In this document: one piece after another, positions 33,668 to 43,676 of the stretch
How positions within the stretch are numbered: the first letter of the stretch is position 1
Layout of the letters: each line of letters starts with the position of its first letter
Source: Allopusillimonas sp008369125
GTDB taxonomy: Bacteria; Pseudomonadota; Gammaproteobacteria; Burkholderiales; Burkholderiaceae_B
DNA length: 64,000 nt
Assembly (NCBI RefSeq): GCF_008369125.1
Contig: NZ_VOAY01000004.1
Coordinates: 462,574 to 526,573 of the forward strand
Reading direction: 5' to 3'
Position numbers and translations under genes: made by a program
Notes under the pieces: generated by a model
The model's database searches: none
Told to the model about the DNA's origin: nothing
What the model saw: only the letters and a program-made list of their open reading frames with translations

Positions 33668-36433
33668 TTAAGCCAGGCGCCCGTGGCAATGCTTATACTT
33701 TTTGCCACTTCCGCATGGGCATGGGTCGTTACGGCCCACTTTTGCGGCTCCAGCAACACCTGCTGCCGCACCCGCTGCTGCGCCAGCACGGCCCTGGGCA
33801 GAGTCTTCAGCAATACCCGGATCTTCGCCACTGAGCGCCGCATCATAATCGGAGTGATGGTAGCGCACATTGTCGAGAGCGGGCTCGGCTTCTTCTACCT
33901 GAACCTGCTCGCGCGACTGAATACGCACCGTCATCAACGTTTTAACGACTTCGTCGCGCACACGGTCAAGCATGGCGGAAAACAGTTCAAAGGCCTCGCG
34001 CTTGTACTCTTGCTTAGGGTCGCGCTGCGCATAGCCGCGCAAATGTATACCCTGCCGCAGATGATCAAGTGAGGAAAGATGGTTGCGCCAGTGCGTGTCA
34101 ATGGCCTGAAGCAACATGGATCGCTCAAACGGCGCCCAGCCCTCTTTGCTTACCAGGTCAACTTTGGCCTGATAAAGACGATGAGCCTCGGCCAACGTAC
34201 GCTCTAGCAGATCGTCATCGGTAAGACTAGGCTCTTTCTCGAGCATATCGAGCAACGGCAGGGAAATTTGCCATTCAGACTCAAGCACGGCCTGCAGCCC
34301 GGCGATATCCCATTGTTCTTCGACCGAATCGTCAGGCACAAACGCCCTGAACTGATCAGAGATGGCAGCCATGCGCAGGTTTGCGATGGTGTCAGAGACG
34401 TCTTCAGACTCAAGCACTTCGTTGCGCTGCGTATACAGCACCTTGCGCTGATCATTGGCCACATCATCGTACTCAAGCAGCTGCTTACGCACGTCAAAGT
34501 TGCGAGCCTCTACCTTGCGTTGCGCAGACTCGATGGAGCGCGAAACCATTTTGGCCTCAATAGGCTCGCCTTCGGGCAGACGCAGACGTTCCATAATGGA
34601 ACGCACACGGTCACCCGCAAAAATGCGCATGAGCGAGTCTTCAAGAGACAGATAAAAACGTGATGACCCTGGGTCACCCTGTCGCCCTGCACGTCCGCGC
34701 AACTGGTTGTCGATACGCCGCGACTCATGGCGCTCGGTACCAATAATGCGCAACCCACCTGCAGCCTTGACGGCCTCATTGGCCGGAGCCCATTCTGACT
34801 TGATCGCCTTAGCGCGCTCTTCTTTCTCGGCATCGCTCAGAGATTCGTCAGCCCATATGAGCGCTACCTGCTTCTCGACGCTGCCGCCCAGCACAATGTC
34901 AGTGCCTCGGCCAGCCATGTTGGTTGCAATGGTGATATGGCCGGGCTTGCCAGCCTCGGCGACAATTTCGGCCTCACGCGCGTGCTGCTTGGCGTTTAGC
35001 ACTTCATGGACCAGCCCTTCTTTCTGAAGTTGAGTAGAAAGGCGCTCAGAGTTTTCGATACTGGTGGTACCCACCAGAACAGGCTGGCCGCGCTTATGGC
35101 AATCTTTGATGTCGTCCAGAATCGCGTGGTATTTTTCGTCATCAGTCTTGAACACCTGATCGTTCTGGTCATTGCGAACCATTGGACGGTTGGTGGGGAT
35201 AATGACGGTTTCAAGCCCGTAGATTTCCTGAAACTCGTAGGCTTCCGTGTCAGCCGTACCGGTCATGCCGGACAGCTTCTCGTACATGCGAAAGTAATTC
35301 TGGAAGGTAATGGATGCCAGCGTCTGGTTTTCGTTCTGGATCTTGACGCCTTCTTTAGCCTCGACCGCCTGATGCAGGCCATCAGACCAGCGTCGGCCTG
35401 CCATGAGACGCCCGGTAAATTCGTCAACAATGACGACTTCATCGTTTTGCACCACATACTGCTGGTCACGGAAGAACAACGTGTGGGCACGTAGCGCCAC
35501 CATAAGATGGTGCACCAGCGAAATATGCCGCGGGTCGTAAAGCGACTCGCCATCTGGCAACACACCAATCTCGGCCAATACCTCTTCTACACGTATCTGG
35601 CCCGCCTCAGACAAAAACACCTGCTGGGCTTTTTCATCTACCCAGTAATCGCCCTCTGGCTCAGGTTCTTGGGGTTTGGGCTCGGCAGCCATGCGTTTGA
35701 GCATGGGCGGCACGACGTTAAGGCGTATATACAACTCGGTATTGTCTTCAGCCTGCCCTGAAATAATGAGTGGAGTACGCGCCTCATCGATAAGAATGGA
35801 GTCAACCTCATCGACAATGGCATAGCTAAGTGGGCGCTGGCGACGATCTTCTGCGCGGTATTCCATGTTGTCGCGCAAATAATCAAAGCCATATTCGTTA
35901 TTGGTGCCGTAAGTAATATCGGCCTGATAGGCTGCCTTTTTTTCGTCGTTTTCTTGCTGCGGAACGACCACACCCACTGACATACCCAGGAAGTTGTAAA
36001 GCCGACCCATCCACTCTGCGTCACGCCTGGCGAGGTAATCGTTAACCGTTACAACATGCACGCCTTTACCGGTGAGCCCGTTCAGGTAAACAGCCAGCGT
36101 CGCCATAAGCGTTTTACCTTCGCCCGTGCGCATTTCGGCAATTTTGCCATTGTGCAGGGCGATGGCACCCATCATCTGGACGTCGAAATGCCGCATGCCG
36201 AACACCCGCTTGCTTGCCTCGCGCACCACAGCGAAGGCCTCGGGAAGCAAATCGTCAAGCGAGGCCCCCTCTGCCAAGCGCTGGCGAAGCGCCGGCGTTT
36301 TGCCAGCCAGCTCCTCGTCAGACAGCGCCTGCATGGCAGGTTCAAGCGCGTTGATCTGCGCCACCTGTCTGCGAAATTGCTTGAGGATGCGGTCGTTGCG
36401 ACTGCCAATCAGCTTTTTGAGCAAAGAAACCAT
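33668..36433 (-). CDS. secA: Preprotein translocase ATPase SecA
   Basis: Motor of Sec-dependent secretion. From ATG 36433 (MVSLLKKLIGS) it has 921 residues. Features: Walker A MRTGEGKTLMATL, DEVDSILIDEARTPLI, GMTGTADTEAYEF, the helicase motif TNMAGRGTDIVLGG and a C-terminal zinc motif RNDPCPCGSGKKYKHCHG that binds SecB. The 13 upstream codons are not conserved. The 190 bases beyond its 3' end hold only weak inverted repeats. Confidence 0.97.
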   Translation of the reverse strand: MVSLLKKLIGSRNDRILKQFRRQVAQINALEPAMQALSDEELAGKTPALRQRLAEGASLDDLLPEAFAVVREASKRVFGMRHFDVQMMGAIALHNGKIAEMRTGEGKTLMATLAVYLNGLTGKGVHVVTVNDYLARRDAEWMGRLYNFLGMSVGVVVPQQENDEKKAAYQADITYGTNNEYGFDYLRDNMEYRAEDRRQRPLSYAIVDEVDSILIDEARTPLIISGQAEDNTELYIRLNVVPPMLKRMAAEPKPQEPEPEGDYWVDEKAQQVFLSEAGQIRVEEVLAEIGVLPDGESLYDPRHISLVHHLMVALRAHTLFFRDQQYVVQNDEVVIVDEFTGRLMAGRRWSDGLHQAVEAKEGVKIQNENQTLASITFQNYFRMYEKLSGMTGTADTEAYEFQEIYGLETVIIPTNRPMVRNDQNDQVFKTDDEKYHAILDDIKDCHKRGQPVLVGTTSIENSERLSTQLQKEGLVHEVLNAKQHAREAEIVAEAGKPGHITIATNMAGRGTDIVLGGSVEKQVALIWADESLSDAEKEERAKAIKSEWAPANEAVKAAGGLRIIGTERHESRRIDNQLRGRAGRQGDPGSSRFYLSLEDSLMRIFAGDRVRSIMERLRLPEGEPIEAKMVSRSIESAQRKVEARNFDVRKQLLEYDDVANDQRKVLYTQRNEVLESEDVSDTIANLRMAAISDQFRAFVPDDSVEEQWDIAGLQAVLESEWQISLPLLDMLEKEPSLTDDDLLERTLAEAHRLYQAKVDLVSKEGWAPFERSMLLQAIDTHWRNHLSSLDHLRQGIHLRGYAQRDPKQEYKREAFELFSAMLDRVRDEVVKTLMTVRIQSREQVQVEEAEPALDNVRYHHSDYDAALSGEDPGIAEDSAQGRAGAAAGAAAGVAGAAKVGRNDPCPCGSGKKYKHCHGRLA

Positions 36434-36527
36434 TCTTGTGTCGTCGATGCCGGCACGCCCGTCACGGCGCAACCTTGCATGCTATGTCAATGGGTTGGCG
36501 GAAGATTCCGCAGGAAAACGCTACAGT

Positions 36528-37532
36528 TTAACGCAGCTGCGGCACATTGGCTTTTTTGCTGCCAGAGACACTGGCCACCATAGGGGCAGAATCGTCTTGC
36601 GAAGGCAGAAATAGCGTGGGATCTAGCGGATGGCCAGCCATCCGCACTTCGAAGTGCAAATGCGGGCCTGTGGAACGGCCTGTGGAGCCAACCCGTGCAA
36701 TCACCTGGCCTTTCTCGACGAGATCACCCTGCTTGACGTTAACAGAGGAGGCATGCGCATAACGAGTAACCACACCATTGCCGTGATTGATTTCGACCAA
36801 TTTTCCGTAGCCTGATACATAGCGGGCCTCGGTAACTACCCCGCCGGACGCAGCGTGAATGGGAGTGCCACGTGGGGCCGCAAAATCAAGCCCTTCGTGC
36901 ATGATGTGGCGGCCACTGATGGGATGACGGCGCCAGCCAAACGATGAACTCAGGTAGGGGTAATCGACCGGCATGATATCGGGCAGGCCCGCTTCAACGC
37001 CCATACGCTTGGTAAGCACCAGATCAAGCATGCTGAACCAGTCTTTCTGCTCGGAGAGCTGATGGGTTAACTCGTCTAGCTGACGACCAAGACCCTCTGC
37101 ACTCCAGCTAATTCCGGCAGGCCTTGCCCCAACTTGGGTGGGTATGCCAGCCTGTATGTCGTCCATGATGACAGGCTCGTCAACGACAGGTTGGGCCAGG
37201 CTGGTGAGTATTTCGGGGTCGGTGTACGAAACTCCGGCCGCATCCGCAACACGCTTACTCAGGCCATCCATGGCAATAAGCTGCGCTTTAAGATCGCCCA
37301 CTTTGACAGCGAGCTGATTGACGTTTTCGCGCACATAGGCAGAATCTCGTGAGACCTGATCGCTGATGATGCGCTCTTGATGGGGGCTTAACATGATCTG
37401 GTCGGTCTCAGCCAGGCGTGACTGAACCAGCGCGCCTGCTGCTGCCGAAACACCCATGGCAGTAATGGCCGCCAGCGCAATGAATACGCGCCGCAAGCCG
37501 TTAGGGTTAGAATGAACTGTACGATTCCGCAT
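36528..37532 (-). CDS. M23-family peptidase (LytM-type)
   Basis: Cell-envelope metallopeptidase-like protein of 334 residues. One N-terminal membrane anchor (about 15-38), a coiled-coil region (about 45-100) and a C-terminal M23 domain with HEGLDFA and HLHFEV metal-binding motifs, so it should be an active peptidoglycan endopeptidase. It resembles the conserved M23 protein found upstream of secA in Bordetella relatives. Confidence 0.88.
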   Translation of the reverse strand: MRNRTVHSNPNGLRRVFIALAAITAMGVSAAAGALVQSRLAETDQIMLSPHQERIISDQVSRDSAYVRENVNQLAVKVGDLKAQLIAMDGLSKRVADAAGVSYTDPEILTSLAQPVVDEPVIMDDIQAGIPTQVGARPAGISWSAEGLGRQLDELTHQLSEQKDWFSMLDLVLTKRMGVEAGLPDIMPVDYPYLSSSFGWRRHPISGRHIMHEGLDFAAPRGTPIHAASGGVVTEARYVSGYGKLVEINHGNGVVTRYAHASSVNVKQGDLVEKGQVIARVGSTGRSTGPHLHFEVRMAGHPLDPTLFLPSQDDSAPMVASVSGSKKANVPQLR

Positions 37533-37563
37533 AAACAGAGATCTCTTTCAAAAATATTTTGAC

Positions 37564-38049
37564 ATGACGCGCATGCCACGTTCTTCGTCTGCAACCGCCG
37601 GCCACAAGGCCAGCCCGGCTTCGCTGGCACTCAGCTGGCTTGGTAGCGACCAGCATGGCGCGAGCGTGCTCGCCATGGCGCGAAACTTGCTGGCAGCCGA
37701 AGAAGCGACAAAAGCAGTGCTTCCACCTGCGCTGGCAGCGGTTTGCCGGGTAGCCCGTATAGACAGACAGCAACTGACGCTGGCAGTTCCCAGTGCCGCC
37801 TACGCCTCAAAGCTCAGACAGATGGCACCACGCATCATACATTTGCTGAACCAGAAGGGCTGGAACCTAGAAAATGCACAAGTGCGCGTGCAGGCCGCAC
37901 TGAACCAGAATACGACAACGGTACTTGCACGAGAGGCCGTACCGCTGGACGAAAACGCTCTGCAGGCCTTCGACACATTAAGAAGCCAGTTGCGACCAGG
38001 GCCGTTGGCCGATGCAGTAAGCCGTTTGCTCGCCCACCACAGAAGCTGA
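37564..38049 (+). CDS. dciA: DciA-like DUF721 protein
   Basis: Protein of 161 residues with a C-terminal DUF721 domain (about 40-115; LTLAVPSAAYASKLRQMAPRI). DciA proteins load the replicative helicase in most bacteria lacking DnaC. Placement between lpxC and an M23 peptidase / secA pair is conserved in betaproteobacteria. It converges on lpxC with a two-base gap. Confidence 0.75.
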   Translation: MTRMPRSSSATAGHKASPASLALSWLGSDQHGASVLAMARNLLAAEEATKAVLPPALAAVCRVARIDRQQLTLAVPSAAYASKLRQMAPRIIHLLNQKGWNLENAQVRVQAALNQNTTTVLAREAVPLDENALQAFDTLRSQLRPGPLADAVSRLLAHHRS

Positions 38050-38051
38050 CC

Positions 38052-38975
38052 TCAGGCCAGTTTCCATTCGTAGCTGAATGCCTTGGGCGCTGACTCGGCC
38101 GAAGCATAAGTAACGATTTCCCAGGCATCGCTCTGGGCCAGCAGCGCACGCGCCAGCTGGTTATTAAGGCCATGCCCCGACTTGCACGCTATGTAGCGCG
38201 CAACCAGAGGTTTGCCAATGAGATACAGGTCGCCAATGGCGTCAAGTATTTTATGCTTTACGAACTCGTCATCGTAACGCAGGCCGTCTGAGTTAAGCAC
38301 ACGGAATTCGTCCATAACGATGGCGTTATCAAGACTACCGCCGCGAGCCAAACCCGCAGCCCTCAGGGCTTCGACCTCGTTGACAAAGCCGAATGTACGC
38401 GCCCGCGCGATAGACTTGACGTAAGAATCTTTCTCGAAATCAACCTCAGCGAAATTGGCTGTGGAGTCAATGGCTGGATGATGGAAGTCGATGGCGAATG
38501 ACAAGGCAAAGCCGTCGTAGGGTTCGAGCCTTGCCCATTTAAGGTCGTCGCCCTCACCTTCACGCACCTCGACTGGCTTTAGTACGCGCAAAAACTGTTT
38601 GGCCGCCGCCTGCTCTTGCAGACCTGCTGAACGCAGCAGATACACAAATGTACCTGCACTTCCGTCCATGATAGGTACTTCTTCGGCGGTAAGATCAACG
38701 TGCAGGTTGTCGACACCCAACCCCGCCAACGCGGACATAAGGTGCTCAACCGTTGAAACGCGCACATTGCCTTTTTGCAGCACCGACGCCATACGGGTGT
38801 TACCCACCTGATCAGCCTTGGCCGGCAGGTCGACGATTTCGGGCAAATCAATGCGATGAAACACAATACCCGTATTGGGCTCGGCGGGACGCAGCGTAAG
38901 CTCGACCCTACGGCCTGAGTGCAGGCCGACGCCTTTGGTACTGACGGGCTGTTGTATGGTGCGTTGACGTAGCAT
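38052..38975 (-). CDS. lpxC: UDP-3-O-acyl-N-acetylglucosamine deacetylase LpxC
   Basis: Zinc enzyme for the first committed step of lipid A synthesis. Metal ligands are visible in VEHLMSALAGLGVDNLHVDL and KHKILDAIGDL, and the catalytic histidine in KSGHGLNNQL. Length 307 is typical. It is the last gene of the division and wall cluster, 364 bases after ftsZ. Confidence 0.97.
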   Translation of the reverse strand: MLRQRTIQQPVSTKGVGLHSGRRVELTLRPAEPNTGIVFHRIDLPEIVDLPAKADQVGNTRMASVLQKGNVRVSTVEHLMSALAGLGVDNLHVDLTAEEVPIMDGSAGTFVYLLRSAGLQEQAAAKQFLRVLKPVEVREGEGDDLKWARLEPYDGFALSFAIDFHHPAIDSTANFAEVDFEKDSYVKSIARARTFGFVNEVEALRAAGLARGGSLDNAIVMDEFRVLNSDGLRYDDEFVKHKILDAIGDLYLIGKPLVARYIACKSGHGLNNQLARALLAQSDAWEIVTYASAESAPKAFSYEWKLA

Positions 38976-39228
38976 GATCGGTTTTCACAGTGATGGCGCC
39001 CGCAAAAAACTGGCACTTTTCATTAAAACCCAGTGTAACCGATCCTAGGGTTAACCCATAACTATACTTGTTTCAGTCGGCTTCAATGGACGGAAGAGGG
39101 AATTCGCCCTTTTCTGCGATGTATTCGCGGTACTTCAAAGGACGGGCCCTGGACAAAATGGCCTGAGATGGCACAGGGGCCACTCAGCGCAGCGTTCAGT
39201 AACATGTGCACGACGTATATGCGCGACG

Positions 39229-39330
39229 GCACACCTCCACTGGGGTACGGAGGTGTGCCTGCCGGGATCTTGACGGCGTACAGCCCGTCAAGAATGAGAG
39301 AGGCTGGATCTGCCGGGCGGTGGACCGGCA
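39229..39330. repeat. Three consecutive perfect inverted repeats between ftsZ and lpxC
   Basis: The 364-base gap 38976-39339 has no supported gene. Within it are three perfect stems: GCACACCTCC with GGAGGTGTGC (39229-39258), CTTGACGG with CCGTCAAG (39269-39292) and TGCCGG with CCGGCA (39311-39330), each with an 8-10 base loop. None is followed by a T-run, so they look like RNA structure in the ftsZ-lpxC transcript rather than terminators. Confidence 0.7.
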
Positions 39331-39339
39331 AAATCAATA

Positions 39340-40506
39340 TCAGTCGGCCTGCTTGCGCAGAAACGCGGGGATATCGAAATGATCCATGCCAGCGGTTTCA
39401 AGAGCCCGTACCTGTGCCGAAGCCTGGCCACGGGGGTTGCGAATGACAGCAGGTACATCAGTGTTGAAGTCATAGCCGCCGGACACTGACATATTGTCGG
39501 TGCCGGTGCGCAGATCTTCGTTGGAATGCGCTACCAGCTGTGGGCGCGCCTGGGCACGCCCAAGGCCTGTGGCCACTACGGTGACACGGAGGTTCTCGCC
39601 CATGGCCTCGTCGTACGCAGTACCGAAGACGATAGTAGCGTCGTCAGCTGCGTAGCCACGAATGGTATCCATGATTTCACGTGTCTCGCGCATTTTGAGT
39701 GTGCGACTGGCAGTAATGTTGACCAACATGCCACGTGCGCCATGAAGGTCGACACCTTCGAGCAGCGGGCAGGCAATTGCATTCTCGGCTGCAACACGTG
39801 CACGATCGACACCCGAAGCAATCGAAGTTCCCATCATGGCCTGGCCCTGCTCGCCCATGATGGTCTTGACGTCTTCAAAGTCGACGTTGACATTGCCTTC
39901 AACATTAATGATTTCAGCAATGCCTGCGCATGCGTTGTGCAACACATCGTCAGCCGACTTGAAGCAGTCTTCTTGTGTTGCGTCGTCATCCATCAAATCG
40001 TACAGGTTTTCGTTTAACACGACGATTAAAGAATGCACATGCTTTGACAGCTCGGTAATACCCTCTTCTGCCATCTTCAGGCGCTTGCCGCCTTCAAACG
40101 AGAAAGGCTTAGTGACCACACCAACCGTCAAAATCCCAAGCTCTTTGGCCACTTCAGCGACCACAGGGCCAGCGCCCGTACCCGTGCCACCACCCATACC
40201 AGCGGTAATAAACACCATGTGCGCACCGTTCAGAGCGGCACGAATTTCTTCGCGTGCAGTTTCAGCTGCAGCACGCCCCTGCTCAGGTCGCGCACCTGCA
40301 CCCAGGCCAGTGCGGCCAAGGCGGATTTGCACTGGCGCTTCAGTGGTAACCAGCGCCTGCGAATCGGTGTTGCAGCAGATAAAATCCACTCCCTGTACAC
40401 CAGATCGAATCATATGCGCCACGGCATTGCCGCCTGCGCCGCCCACTCCGACCACCTTGATAACGGTGCCGTTTGAGCTCGTGTCGAGCATTTCAAAATT
40501 CATCAT
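39340..40506 (-). CDS. ftsZ: Cell-division protein FtsZ
   Basis: Tubulin-like GTPase that forms the division ring. It has the tubulin signature GGGTGTGAGPVVA, the T7 loop region NVDFEDVKTIM and the conserved C-terminal peptide DIPAFLRKQ that binds FtsA/ZipA. ATG 40506 (388 residues) is taken, with GGGAG six bases upstream; the extra five codons upstream are not conserved. A 177-base gap separates it from ftsA. Confidence 0.98.
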   Translation of the reverse strand: MMNFEMLDTSSNGTVIKVVGVGGAGGNAVAHMIRSGVQGVDFICCNTDSQALVTTEAPVQIRLGRTGLGAGARPEQGRAAAETAREEIRAALNGAHMVFITAGMGGGTGTGAGPVVAEVAKELGILTVGVVTKPFSFEGGKRLKMAEEGITELSKHVHSLIVVLNENLYDLMDDDATQEDCFKSADDVLHNACAGIAEIINVEGNVNVDFEDVKTIMGEQGQAMMGTSIASGVDRARVAAENAIACPLLEGVDLHGARGMLVNITASRTLKMRETREIMDTIRGYAADDATIVFGTAYDEAMGENLRVTVVATGLGRAQARPQLVAHSNEDLRTGTDNMSVSGGYDFNTDVPAVIRNPRGQASAQVRALETAGMDHFDIPAFLRKQAD

Positions 40507-40683
40507 GACTGACTCCCTCACAGATCCAAAGAAAACATAAAACCCAAGAACAAATCCCCAGTACTACTTACTTATTGTCCGGAATGACTTCAAACGAAAT
40601 GCCAACGTAAAATTGCTCGCACCTGGATTGAAGCGCTTCCGTGAGCAGGCTTATCCCGCCTGTCAATCAGAACCACCACAGCT

Positions 40684-41910
40684 CTAATTCATAAACCACT
40701 CTTTCATGCGTGCCAGCAGGGTCTTGAAACTGCCCTTTTGCTGAGCGACCTTGCGCCCACGGGCGCGCTGCAAACGAGCCTCGGTCAGCAGGCCCATTAC
40801 CGTGGAAAATCGCGGATTGTGCATAACATCGGCCAGGCTGCCTTCATAGGCAGGCACTGCCACACGCACAGGTTTCAAAAATACGTCTTCGGCCAGCTCG
40901 ACAATGCCTGGCATGAGCGCCGTGCCTCCGGTAAGCACCACACCTGAGGCCAGCAAATCTTCGTAGCCAGACTGGCGCACAACCTGCTGTACAAACGTAA
41001 AAAGCTCTTCAATGCGCGGCTCAATCACCGCACCAAGCGCCTGCCGTTTGACCTGTCGGTTGGGCCTATCCCCGAGGCCAGGCACTTCAATAAGTTCATC
41101 TGCGCCGGCCAGCATCTGTTTGGCAATGCCAAAGCGCAGCTTGATTTCTTCGGCATCAGGCGTCGGCGTGCGCAACATGGCGGCGATGTCGCTGGTGATC
41201 TGATCCCCGGCGATAGGCACGACAGCGGTATGGCGTATGGCACCACCCGTAAAAATGGCAATGTCCGTGGTACCGCCACCAATGTCGACAAGCACGACGC
41301 CCAGCTCTTTCTCATCCGAAGTAAGGCAAGCCAAGCTGGAGGCCAGTGGCTGCAAGATAAGGTCTTGCACTTCGAGACCGCAGCGACGCACACACTTCAC
41401 AATATTTTGTGCTGCACTGACCGCGCCCGTTACGATGTGCACCCGCACCTCGAGGCGAAGGCCGCTCATGCCGATAGGCTCGCGAATATCTTCCTGCGAA
41501 TCGACGATAAACTCCTGCGTCAAAACATGCAGCACCTGCTGGTCGGTCGGAATATTGACCGCCTTGGCCGTCTCAATGACGCGCGCCACGTCGGTTGCAG
41601 TAACCTCTTTGTCCTTCACAGCCACCATGCCGCTGGAGTTAAAGCTGGTAATGTGGCTACCCGCAATACCGGTGTATACCTCACGGATTTTGCAGTCAGC
41701 CATGAGTTCAGCTTCTTCGAGAGCACGCTGAATGGAGTTGACGGTAGACTCAATATTTACCACCACCCCCTTGCGCATGCCCTGGGATTCATGCTGACCC
41801 AGTCCAAGCACTTCGAAGCGTCCTTCGGGCAAGATCTCAGCCACTACGGCCACCACTTTGCTGGTGCCGATATCGAGTGCAACAATCAGGTCCTTGATGT
41901 CACGGGTCAT
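40684..41910 (-). CDS. ftsA: Cell-division protein FtsA
   Basis: Actin-like membrane tether of FtsZ. Motifs include ALDIGTSKV, the phosphate-binding DIGGGTTDIAIF and VLTGGTALMPGI; the C-terminal amphipathic helix (LARMKEWFMN) anchors it to the membrane. Length 408 is typical. Its start is five bases after the ftsQ stop. Confidence 0.97.
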   Translation of the reverse strand: MTRDIKDLIVALDIGTSKVVAVVAEILPEGRFEVLGLGQHESQGMRKGVVVNIESTVNSIQRALEEAELMADCKIREVYTGIAGSHITSFNSSGMVAVKDKEVTATDVARVIETAKAVNIPTDQQVLHVLTQEFIVDSQEDIREPIGMSGLRLEVRVHIVTGAVSAAQNIVKCVRRCGLEVQDLILQPLASSLACLTSDEKELGVVLVDIGGGTTDIAIFTGGAIRHTAVVPIAGDQITSDIAAMLRTPTPDAEEIKLRFGIAKQMLAGADELIEVPGLGDRPNRQVKRQALGAVIEPRIEELFTFVQQVVRQSGYEDLLASGVVLTGGTALMPGIVELAEDVFLKPVRVAVPAYEGSLADVMHNPRFSTVMGLLTEARLQRARGRKVAQQKGSFKTLLARMKEWFMN

Positions 41911-41915
41911 AGTTT

Positions 41916-42713
41916 TCAGTGCTTTGTAGAGGTGTTTGGAACAGGGGCCAACGTTATGGCGAAACCGTTGGGATAGCGTAGATCTGCCGTGCTGATGGTG
42001 TGCCCTTCCATTCTGGGGGCCAGCCGAGGCCAGACACTGACAAATCGTTCAATTCGGGCTGCAAAAGGCAGCGCGCCGGCGCGCCCGTGAGGGTCGGCCA
42101 CATCGGCAGCGGGGTCACGCCCAAGGTTCAGGCGCATGCCGTCAGACAACTGCACCTCCCATGCGTAACGCGGGCTCAGCGTGACTTCTTCAACGCGCAG
42201 GCTCAAAGGCGCAAACCAGCGCGCAATTTCAGCGTACCTTTGCACAACCAGGCGCTCCGAGCTCTCGGGACCGTTCAGCTGCGGCATTTGCGCGTCATCC
42301 GGCAACTCACCCTGATTGGCAACAAACGCTTCGCCCCAGGTATTGATCATCTCGTTTTCATTCCACAGCGCGAGAGGCTGTTGCTCTTCGATTTGCACGC
42401 GCAAGGTATCTGGCCACACCCTACGAATGCTGGCATGGCGCACCCATGGAACCGACTCAATCAGCTGCCGGGTTTCATCGAGGCTGACGAAAAAGAAGTT
42501 GCCGGCCAGCTTGCCCGCAATGGTGGCACGCACACTGGCAGGAGAAACGAATGCAAGCTTGCTCGCCTCTTCTACAGGCTCAATCTGCAGCCGCGAGATC
42601 GCAAAATAGGGACGCTGAGCAATCCACGCCACAACACCCGCCAGCAAAGCAAACACCGCCAGCAATGCCAGCGTATTTGCGATGAAGTTAGTCAGGCGAG
42701 CGTCTGAAAACAC
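41916..42713 (-). CDS. ftsQ: Cell-division protein FtsQ
   Basis: Bitopic inner-membrane protein of 265 residues linking early and late divisome parts. A single membrane segment at about 13-30 precedes a POTRA domain (ISRLQIEP to QPLALWNEN). It begins with GTG at 42713, with GGGGA upstream. It lies between ddl and ftsA. Confidence 0.93.
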   Translation of the reverse strand: MFSDARLTNFIANTLALLAVFALLAGVVAWIAQRPYFAISRLQIEPVEEASKLAFVSPASVRATIAGKLAGNFFFVSLDETRQLIESVPWVRHASIRRVWPDTLRVQIEEQQPLALWNENEMINTWGEAFVANQGELPDDAQMPQLNGPESSERLVVQRYAEIARWFAPLSLRVEEVTLSPRYAWEVQLSDGMRLNLGRDPAADVADPHGRAGALPFAARIERFVSVWPRLAPRMEGHTISTADLRYPNGFAITLAPVPNTSTKH

Positions 42714-42728
42714 GTCAATATCCCCGAT

Positions 42729-43676
42729 TCAATTAGTAGACGGCGTGCGAACTTTGCAGCTCGCCGTCGATAAAATTTCGACACATAGGTCGGCATAGCT
42801 CATGCCAGCCCTCTTTGCTGCCATAGGCACCAGCGAATGCGAAGTCATCCCGGGCGAAGTATTAATTTCAAGTAGCCAGGCCTTGCCAGACTGATCCAGC
42901 ATGAAGTCGGCCCGTCCCCAGCCTTCACAACCCAGGGCCACGTAAGCCTGCTCTGCTACACGCAGAATGAATTCAGTCAGGGCAGAATCCAGCTCCGCCG
43001 GGCAGACATACTGCGTTTCATTCGACACATACTTGTGCTCGTAGTCGTAGTTGCCATCAGGCGCAATAATTTCGATGACAGGAAGCGCACGAACCGATTT
43101 GCCCTTGCCCAGCACCGCCACGGTAAGCTCGCGCCCATCGATAAACTGCTCAGCAAGCACCTCATCGTCGTAGCGGGCAGCAAGTTCATACGCGCTCTGC
43201 AGCGCTTCGACCGTTTCAACCTTGGTCACACCAAGTGTTGACCCTTCGTGAGGCGGCTTCACGATCAAAGGCAGACCAAGCTCACGCGCCACGGCTTCAG
43301 GGTCTGATTCGGCAGTCAACGCAACATAGTTCGGGGTTGGCAAACCTGCCTGCAACCAGATCTTCTTGGTCATGATCTTGTCCATGGCCAAGGATGAGGC
43401 AAGCGTGCCACTGCCTGTATACGGCAGCCCCATCAACTCCAGCGCCCCCTGCAGAGTGCCGTCTTCACCATGGCGACCATGCAAGGCGATGAACACGCGG
43501 TCAAAACCCGCACTGATAAGATCAACCAGGGTGTACCGGCCCGTGTCAAACAAGTGCGCATCAATACCTTTGCTGCGCAAAGCCTCGTGCACCCCCGTAC
43601 CCGACATCAGGGATACTTCGCGTTCGGCGGAACTACCGCCATATAGCACACCTACGTGACCGAATTCTCCGATCAT
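42729..43676 (-). CDS. ddl: D-alanine--D-alanine ligase
   Basis: ATP-grasp enzyme supplying the D-Ala-D-Ala dipeptide to MurF. Motifs are HGRHGEDGTLQG, PPHEGSTLGVTKV, and the metal site LEINTSPGMTSHS. Its 315 residues fit DdlB. It overlaps murC by 4 bases. Confidence 0.97.
   Translation of the reverse strand: MIGEFGHVGVLYGGSSAEREVSLMSGTGVHEALRSKGIDAHLFDTGRYTLVDLISAGFDRVFIALHGRHGEDGTLQGALELMGLPYTGSGTLASSLAMDKIMTKKIWLQAGLPTPNYVALTAESDPEAVARELGLPLIVKPPHEGSTLGVTKVETVEALQSAYELAARYDDEVLAEQFIDGRELTVAVLGKGKSVRALPVIEIIAPDGNYDYEHKYVSNETQYVCPAELDSALTEFILRVAEQAYVALGCEGWGRADFMLDQSGKAWLLEINTSPGMTSHSLVPMAAKRAGMSYADLCVEILSTASCKVRTPSTN

Noticed and set aside
39083..39337. Possible small gene on the minus strand in the ftsZ-lpxC gap
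   Set aside because: No ATG/ribosome site, and its sequence is dictated by the inverted repeats.
40661..40666. Perfect TTGACA (minus strand) in the ftsA-ftsZ gap as an ftsZ promoter
   Set aside because: No acceptable -10 hexamer at 15-19 bases; kept only as a note.
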